Both the position numbers and the translations under genes were made by a program. The notes below the pieces were generated by a model. The model was not told the DNA's origin, did not search any database, and was given only the letters and a program-made list of their open reading frames with translations. From assembly GCA_947095585.1 (NCBI GenBank), contig OX352765.1:88434965-88498964 (forward strand): DNA of 64,000 bases, written 5' to 3'. Source of the DNA: Nephrocerus scutellatus. Its lineage: Eukaryota > Arthropoda > Insecta > Diptera > Pipunculidae. Below, one piece after another: positions 58,117-64,000 of this stretch; position 1 is the first letter of the stretch, and the number at the start of each line of letters is the position of its first letter.

Positions 58117-59640
58117 TTATAAAGAATTTTAATTTTTTTTCACTTCAATCTTATGATTATTTGTGAGAATTGTTTATTCTAAATTTAGTCACCACTTCGT
58201 TCGGTCTAAGTGCAATCTGTCGAGTGCAAATAAATCCATATGCACATAGTAAGCACATATACCTAATACACATGCAAATAAATCATTCAATGACGCCTTG
58301 CAGCTAAAATGCTCCTGTACCCTACACACCCAAAAAGAGATCCACCTTTACTTTGTATCATTGCATCTAAATATTTATGTCGCCTTCATTTATTTTATTT
58401 ATGTATACCTTAGTGCAGAAATATGGATTATTTTTTGTTTTATGTCTTTCGAACATCTTCGCCTATTCATGTGGAAAAGTCAAAAGCCAAATTGTATAGT
58501 AGAACCTGAAGTGCAGCATACTCTCTCACTGTATAAAGGATAACATCAATGCAATGTTGACGACAACGACGAGTATTTCATTCCATTTGTAATGTTTTTA
58601 AGTGGTCTGTGCGAAGAATTGACCGAGCCATCTTGACTCGCCCTCTGATGGGTTATTCTGCATCGGTCTTAATGTCCTCATCGTCGAAGGACTTTTCTTT
58701 CGGTATGTACTCGTTCTTCTTATAGTGCACTCTTGATCCTCTCTGGTTAGTCAACCCGCACCTAGATGACTTCTGTCTGTTGTATACAAGTCTTATTGGA
58801 GCATGCTGCAAGCTGAAGACTTGTAAAGAACTATAAATGTCCTTCCTTCCTGCAAATAATAGCGAGTGGTATCTTGCAATGTAATATTATATTTGTGGAC
58901 AGACGAGACGAAGATGAATGTGTCCAAGAGGAATATCAATTCAACAATTTTCTTCTGTATTAGTATTTAGGTCTCTTTTACTTTGTGTCGTTGCTGTGCG
59001 CTCTGAACGTTGCCTATTAAATCCCCCTTGTTGAGTGAACAGAACAATAGATTAATATTTTACCGGTAAGTGATTTATATTTATTTTTCAAATGACAGAA
59101 AAATATACAATACATATATATAAATATATAAGTGTACTAACTAAAGAGCTTATATTCGATATAAGTTGTATTTAAAAAGAATAAATCTCTGATATGGCCA
59201 TTTACGACGGTAAACATAGCTTATAGCTTGTTAAAAGGATAATAATTCTTTGGCTTACTGTTGCTGTTGCGTTTTAAAAAAAAACCATTTATTTACTCTG
59301 CTGAAAAAATGACTAACAACTATGAAAAAAATAAAGAGGAGATAACCTACCTCTTCAAAACAAAACAGTAATTCGCAATAAAGTAACGTTTCTCTCTCCA
59401 TTTCACCTTTTATCTTACTCTGCATTTGTATGAGTGGCCGTTAACCTGACTAACCTGAAAACCTTTAATTCCGAGATTGGCTTTTGCGCAGCCCTCTAAA
59501 GTTTTCTGCGAGATGGTGTAGGTGTTCCTTTAATGACTTGCTGATTGCGACGATATTATCGAGTTTAACGAATGTTTTTATTTAAATGTCCTATCGCACT
59601 CTACTTGTACGCTAAAGGCAGTGTACGGTCCTTGAATTAC
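58117..59640. other. Gene-free stretch
   Basis: AT-rich intronic DNA with TATATA near 59112-59125. The 81-codon frame at 58298-58543 has no domain. Confidence 0.45.
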
Positions 59641-59644
59641 TTCC

Positions 59645-59862
59645 TGACTACGACGGTATCAGAAATATGACGTGCTGATAACTACTGCTATCTGACAATC
59701 ACCTTTCCGTGATCAGTGAAGTTATGAAAAGGGACCTGGATACAGTCAGCTTCTGCACAAACAAGCAGTGGCCATGGTGTTAACCCAGGGAAGACTGAAA
59801 TGTTACTGTTCACCATTTAATCTAAAATTATCAGTGGGCAAATGTCTTATCTTATAAATAAA
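59645..59862 (+). pseudogene. LOA/R1-type retrotransposon RT segment (copy I, left part)
   Basis: Plus strand. L-S-V-I-S-E-V-M-K-R-D-L-D-T-V (about 59704-59750) and then GVNPGKTEMLLFTI (59778-59818) match the RT segment following the YADD box ('GL.VNP.KTE.VLFT'). The reading continues at about 60770 after the inserted mariner. Confidence 0.7.
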
Positions 59863-60755
59863 GGGTGATCAATTTAGAGGTATCGGATTTTAAATTGAAA
59901 TAAAACAACAAACATTCAAATTGATTGGGCAATCTTTTTTATTTTAGATTAGAACCATTTATGACATTTATTTTTTGAAGATAATCCCTTTCAAATGTTG
60001 GCCGCAACTGCGCCATAATTCGGCCATCCGAAAACACTAATTTTGAACGACTCGCTCGAGGACTTCGGTCGGTATCTCGCGAATAACTTGAGTGATGTTG
60101 GCTTCCAATGCCTCAATCGTAGCTGGTTTATCCACAAAACATTTAGACTTTACATACCCCCACAAAAAAAAGTCCAAAGGTGTGATATCACACGATCTTG
60201 GTGGCCAATCCACCGGTCCGACACGAGAGATCAATTGCTCACCGAAACGAGGACGCAGTAAATCCATTGTGTCACGGGCTGTATGAGATGTAACGCCGTC
60301 TTGTTGGAACCAAATGTCGTGGAGATCACGGGCTTCAATTTCCGGCAACAAAAAGACGTTTATCATGGCGTGATAGCGTTCGCCATGCACTGTTACATTG
60401 GCGCCAGCCTCGTCTTTGAAGAAATATGGTCCGATGATTTCTCCAGCCTGTAGGCCGCACCCAGCGGTAGTTTTCAATGGATGTAATGGCAGTTCGTGAA
60501 TGGCTTCGGGTTGTTCTTCAGCCAAAATACGGCAATTTTGCTTATTGACGAAGCCATTAAGCCAAAAATGGGACTCATCGCTGAACACCATAAGTTGGCC
60601 TGAGCGCGCGATGAACACTTTTCACAGAGCGTCGATTTTTGTAATAAAACTGTACGATTTGTAAACGTTGTTGAGGCGTTAGTCTTTTCATGATGAAATG
60701 TCAATGAATACTGAATAAAATTATGTATTTAGTTTGAGAGTAGTCACGCGTGACA
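59863..60755 (-). mobile_element. DD41D mariner-like transposon (copy 3), inserted in LOA copy I
   Basis: The terminal sequence GGGTGATCAATTTAGAGGTA at 59863-59882 marks the 3' end. The minus-strand 193-codon frame (60618-60037) has FSDESHFWLNGF (first Asp), WFQQDGVTSHT (second) and SCDITPLDFFLWG (third). Forty-one residues lie between the second and third Asp, the DD41D signature. All three catalytic positions are intact. The start region MKRLTPQQRLQIVQFYYKN (60691-60630) is joined to the catalytic domain by an internal deletion of the remaining DNA-binding domain. The frame ends at a TAG where relatives have Trp, and the last 20 or so residues are readable beyond it. Confidence 0.88.
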
Positions 60756-60759
60756 TGTC

Positions 60760-61865
60760 AAAAAAATCCTATTGGAAAAAGTACCTCCAATCTGATTTTA
60801 AATATCTCGGAGTAATCTTGGGTAGGAAGCTTAGCTGGAAGGCTAACATAGAAAACAGGTCTAAGAAAGCGTGCCTCTATGCCAGCTGTAACACCATCGG
60901 CAGTAAATGGGTTATTCAACAAAGAATATGGCTCTTTGGCGGTAAGCATGGATCACCAGTCTGGTGGCCAGCGATGAAGAAGAAGTATAACGCGATTAAA
61001 CTCAGCAGATTACAGTGACCAGCAGTAGTCGGTATCTCAGGAGCGGTCATGTCCGGTCGAGGCCGTTAATATCATCTTGCACCTATTACCTCCTGGCATA
61101 TTTATGAAGTATATTGCGATGTGCAGTGCAATACGATTCATCCAGTCTGGATGGTTTGCTACTAGACCATAAGGACACTGTAATATACAGGCAGAGATCA
61201 GAGTTCAGCAATTAGGGAGGCTTGCAGGGTAATAAGACTCAGTAACGCACAAATCGGAAGGGTTAGCATATGTGTTGATAGTCAATCTGCCATAAGGGCA
61301 ATTCATGCGACCACAATAAACTCGAAACTCGTACAACAGTGCCAAGAAGAATTGGCTTCGATCGGCCAATTCCTGGTTCTCACCATAGTATGGTTGCCGG
61401 GGTACAGTAATATAGAGTGAAATGAGTGGGCGTTCGTCGTTGTGGACACCGGCTTTATAGAGAGGGTTAACAGTCAATACTAGGTCACAGGTGGGGCAGT
61501 CTTTTGAACTGCGCCATATCAAGATTGATGCGCCCATCCTACAGTAAAAGGAAAACTACCGAGTTGTTATCTAGATAGAACCCGGAAGGTATTTCCAGAG
61601 TTGTGGCTATCAGTACGGGCCAGTAGATAGTCGTGCCGTCAAGTTGGGTATACCGCACAAAAAAGTTTGCAGAAGTTGCAATAATGAAAATGAGAAAGAA
61701 ACTCTCTTATTCTTATTCTGTAGTTGTTCGGCCGTAGCAGGATCAAGACAACGTACTTTAGGTAAACCATTTTTTTCTGACCTTAAAGAGCTCTCTGATT
61801 ATAGGATCATCGAATTGATCTCGTATCTGAACGCTACAGGCTGCATTTAAATCACAAAAATATCC
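60760..61865 (+). pseudogene. LOA/R1-type retrotransposon, post-RT, RNase H and zinc tail (copy I, right part)
   Basis: Plus strand continuation. FKYLGVILGRKLSWKANIEN lies at 60800-60860. The post-RT 'K.GSPVWWPAMKKKYNAIKL' segment follows at 60945-61010, then SGAVMSG. The RNase H part lies at 61250-61430 with ICVDSQSAIRAIHATTINSK and a degraded IVWLPGYSNIE-NE motif. The C-terminal zinc motif CRSCNNENEKETLLFLFCSC lies at 61662-61721, and a stop at 61850 follows ELISYLNATGCI. The 3' segment GGTATCAAAATGGCGCACC resembles GGTATCACAACGGACC after copy C. A CTACCTACTTACCTAC tail ends near 61970. Confidence 0.8.
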
Positions 61866-61974
61866 ATTCTAGTTCCCTCGAGATTTCTGGTATCAAAATG
61901 GCGCACCAGCGCTAATAGAGGACCTTGCAAGTACAGCTAGGTTCGCCACTCTACCTACTTACCTACAACGGTAT

Positions 61975-63335
61975 CATCCATTAGAGCGAAAACTTTCGGC
62001 TCAATCTTAGTTCCTACAATACTGTCTAGTATAGTATTGTCTAAGCTACGCGTATATTACGGCAAATGATTCGAGCAACATATTACGATGTCACTTAGGT
62101 ACTCCTCGCACATTTTGTAACAAAATTAATTTGCAACTCTACTTTGAATTTTAATGAGGTAGAGAGTACTAAGCAATGCAGATATGATTGCAACAATATA
62201 AGGCACTTTTTAGATCCTAACAACACACAACATGAACAACAAAACACCTTATTCATTCTGAAACAAAACTTTAATTTTAGTTTAAGAGTGCAAACATAAT
62301 GGTCATACAGTCGTTATACATAAAAACTTTTTGGTTTTCGACTGATGACATATATTACTGCGATTCTAAACAACAACAACAAACTCTAATTAAAAGGTAT
62401 ATCCTTTTTTCATCCTCTATTTTAACCTAATCGGTCAAAGGAATATGAAGGGAAATAAGAACCCAGATAGACGAAATGCAATAAAAATACCCACCTCCCA
62501 GCTCAGCAATGCAGTAAATTCAATTACTCCCCCCTAACTAAAATCAGTCACCGAAAAACTGACAGACAGGACGGGACATTTCTTAAACTGTGAAACAAAA
62601 AGAAATTAATAAAAATGCAAACGTGAACGAATTTAGACTGTTACTGTGACGTGGTTGATAGGATTCCATTTGTTCCATTGCACATATTGGACAATAGAAC
62701 TTTGTATGTATATGATTACTAGGGGAATCATTATCAGCAACTCAGTGCGCCATAGCTGGTGTATTTTGGTTACTGGATGTGCACAAGGCACAAAGAGTTA
62801 CTTTCGGAGATAGTACAGTGCTTGATGAATATGTGAATTTGCCCACAAACAACAATAGAGAAAACCAGAAAACCACAACCATTCATGGCTGCATTTAGAT
62901 CCAAATCCTGTTCTATTCTGCAGCGGAGATGGGCAACAAAAGAAATCTCATTTACTTGGACTACACGATGGGTTTTACCAAACACCCAAACAACGGCACA
63001 AAAATATTCTCTAATGTGAGATCCACTACAGCAACAACAATATGCACACATTTGTCCCATATATGAATGACGATTTTCAAATTTATCAGTCTATTAGGGA
63101 TAGGATTGGACGGGTGGATGCTGAGTGAATGATGAGGGTTCCGTCTGTAACTATGGGTAGAAAGGATTCTTTTGTAGGTATTCTTGAAAGAACAGCATCC
63201 AAAGACGCCTGCAACTAATAGAAAACACGATAATAAAAACGAAAGTAATATATTTTTTGAGCACTTCCATTAATGACGAAGAGAGAGATAGTAGGTGATA
63301 AAGATAGAAATTCGATGGAAGTAATATATGTAGAT
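61975..63335. other. Gene-free stretch
   Basis: Unique AT-rich DNA with a CAACAACAAC run at 62370-62380. The 96-codon frame at 63060-62770 (-) has no domain. Confidence 0.45.
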
Positions 63336-63337
63336 TT

Positions 63338-63480
63338 GGTGGTTGCCATAACTAAGTGGTTAGTGCGTTAGACTACTAAGCGGTAGGTACGAAGTTCGTA
63401 TCTCAGAAAAACAGCACAATTCCAGCTCTTGTGAATTTAATAACTGTCACTTTTCGTATATGTCTTTAAATTATCAGGTC
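63338..63480 (+). repeat. tRNA-derived SINE copy, opposite strand to the 56-kb copy
   Basis: TAACTAAGTGGTTAGTGCG (A-box-like), then GACTACTAAGCGGTAGGTAC and a degenerate B-box AAGTTCGTATCTC at 63391-63403. The 56-kb head aligns over about 60 bases, and a following TAATAACTGTCAC matches its body. The head is too decayed (no paired acceptor stem) to be a working tRNA. Confidence 0.6.
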
Positions 63481-63529
63481 TCTAAATTAGTTCTCAAGTA
63501 TAAACAGTTCTATTAACAACGCCTAGCTA

Positions 63530-63778
63530 TTTTATTTATTTATTTATTTAGTCGAAGATATAAACAAAAGCTTGTCTTCGATAATCCAGAAGAGAGACTG
63601 TCAGTACTTCGACCACATCATACTTAGAAGACAACGAGTAGGTTTGTAGCTGGCGCAGTTGAAGAGTGAAGGCTGACTTCTGGAAGCTTCCTACGATAAC
63701 TCGAGAGCCGCTCTTTTTCACAGACTTTTTGCCTTTGAATATTTCTGCTCTTATCATCCAACGAGTTGTTATCAACAC
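63530..63778 (-). other. Unrecognised 76-codon frame after a TTTA repeat
   Basis: A TTTATTTA run at 63530-63550 is followed on the minus strand by an open frame (63778-63548). It contains KSGSRVIVGSFQKSAFTLQL and TYSLSSKYDVVEVLTVSLLD. The sequence looks protein-like and sits near a SINE, but I cannot assign it. It may be retroelement 3' sequence or a host fragment. Confidence 0.3.
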
Positions 63779-64000
63779 TTGGTAAAATACAGCATTAACG
63801 GACCCAAAAGCGACGATGGTAAGAGTGACAAAATGAGATGAAATATCACTTACATACGCAGCAGAACAGAATAAACATCAATAGAAGAATTGGCTGTTGA
63901 CTTAAGATGGTTATTTATATTGACAGAATTAGAATTGATTTCATCACTTGTGGTTTCTATCGAAGTCTTCTTTTGCACTAATACATTAGTCCGAGGGGCA

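Overview
The window looks like intronic DNA of a higher dipteran, most probably a tephritid fruit fly. It is AT-rich and has no bacterial-type gene layout. It is full of fly microsatellites (CAA/CAG, GTT), and it carries at least 25 pieces of insect transposable elements at every stage of decay. The tephritid reading is an inference. It rests on several mariner copies with DD41D catalytic spacing (known to me from the 'rosa' mariners of tephritids) and on a piggyBac close to the Trichoplusia ni type, a kind also reported from Bactrocera.

One short stretch reads as host coding sequence. It is a 52-nt exon at 34669-34720 (+), with a strong acceptor and a GTAAGT donor. Its only open frame resembles the linker between RRM1 and RRM2 of CELF/Bruno-like RNA-binding proteins. 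If correct, the window is two giant introns of a bru-type gene flanking a microexon.

Layout. 1-770: an RTE endonuclease scrap and an 8-bp/6-bp minisatellite. 2.1-5.3 kb: a minus-strand LOA/R1-type non-LTR element interrupted by a DD41D mariner. 5.3-5.7 kb: two 210-bp tandem units. 7.1-8.8 kb: a Ty3/gypsy integrase remnant split by an insert carrying three 107-bp repeats. 8.8-11 kb: LOA-type elements nested with a visible 12-bp target-site duplication. 13.2-20.5 kb: two RTE elements, a gag/ORF1-like fragment, and a mariner cut in two by the second RTE. 22-30 kb: scattered RTE, LOA and jockey remnants. 31.6-34.2 kb: mariner and jockey fragments. 34.67 kb: the exon. 35.2-37.7 kb: a complete piggyBac with TTAA ends and an open 603-aa transposase. 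38.6-43 kb: jockey, mariner, SINE and LOA remnants. 46-50 kb: LOA and jockey fragments and a second, dead piggyBac lineage. 51.5-54 kb and 56.7-58.1 kb: two Helitron-like segments, the first with a higher-order minisatellite. 55.8 kb: a tRNA-derived SINE. 59.6-61.9 kb: a third LOA element with a mariner inside. The rest is featureless intronic DNA.

There is no operon or pathway. The 'system' is a layered record of insertions. Jockey, RTE and LOA retroelements form the old layer, mariner and further LOA copies sit inside them, and the piggyBac looks youngest. I found no unknown defence or metabolic system. The most interesting items are the CELF-like microexon, the intact piggyBac with its subterminal palindromes, and the repeat structures inside transposons. 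All coordinates of degraded elements are approximate.
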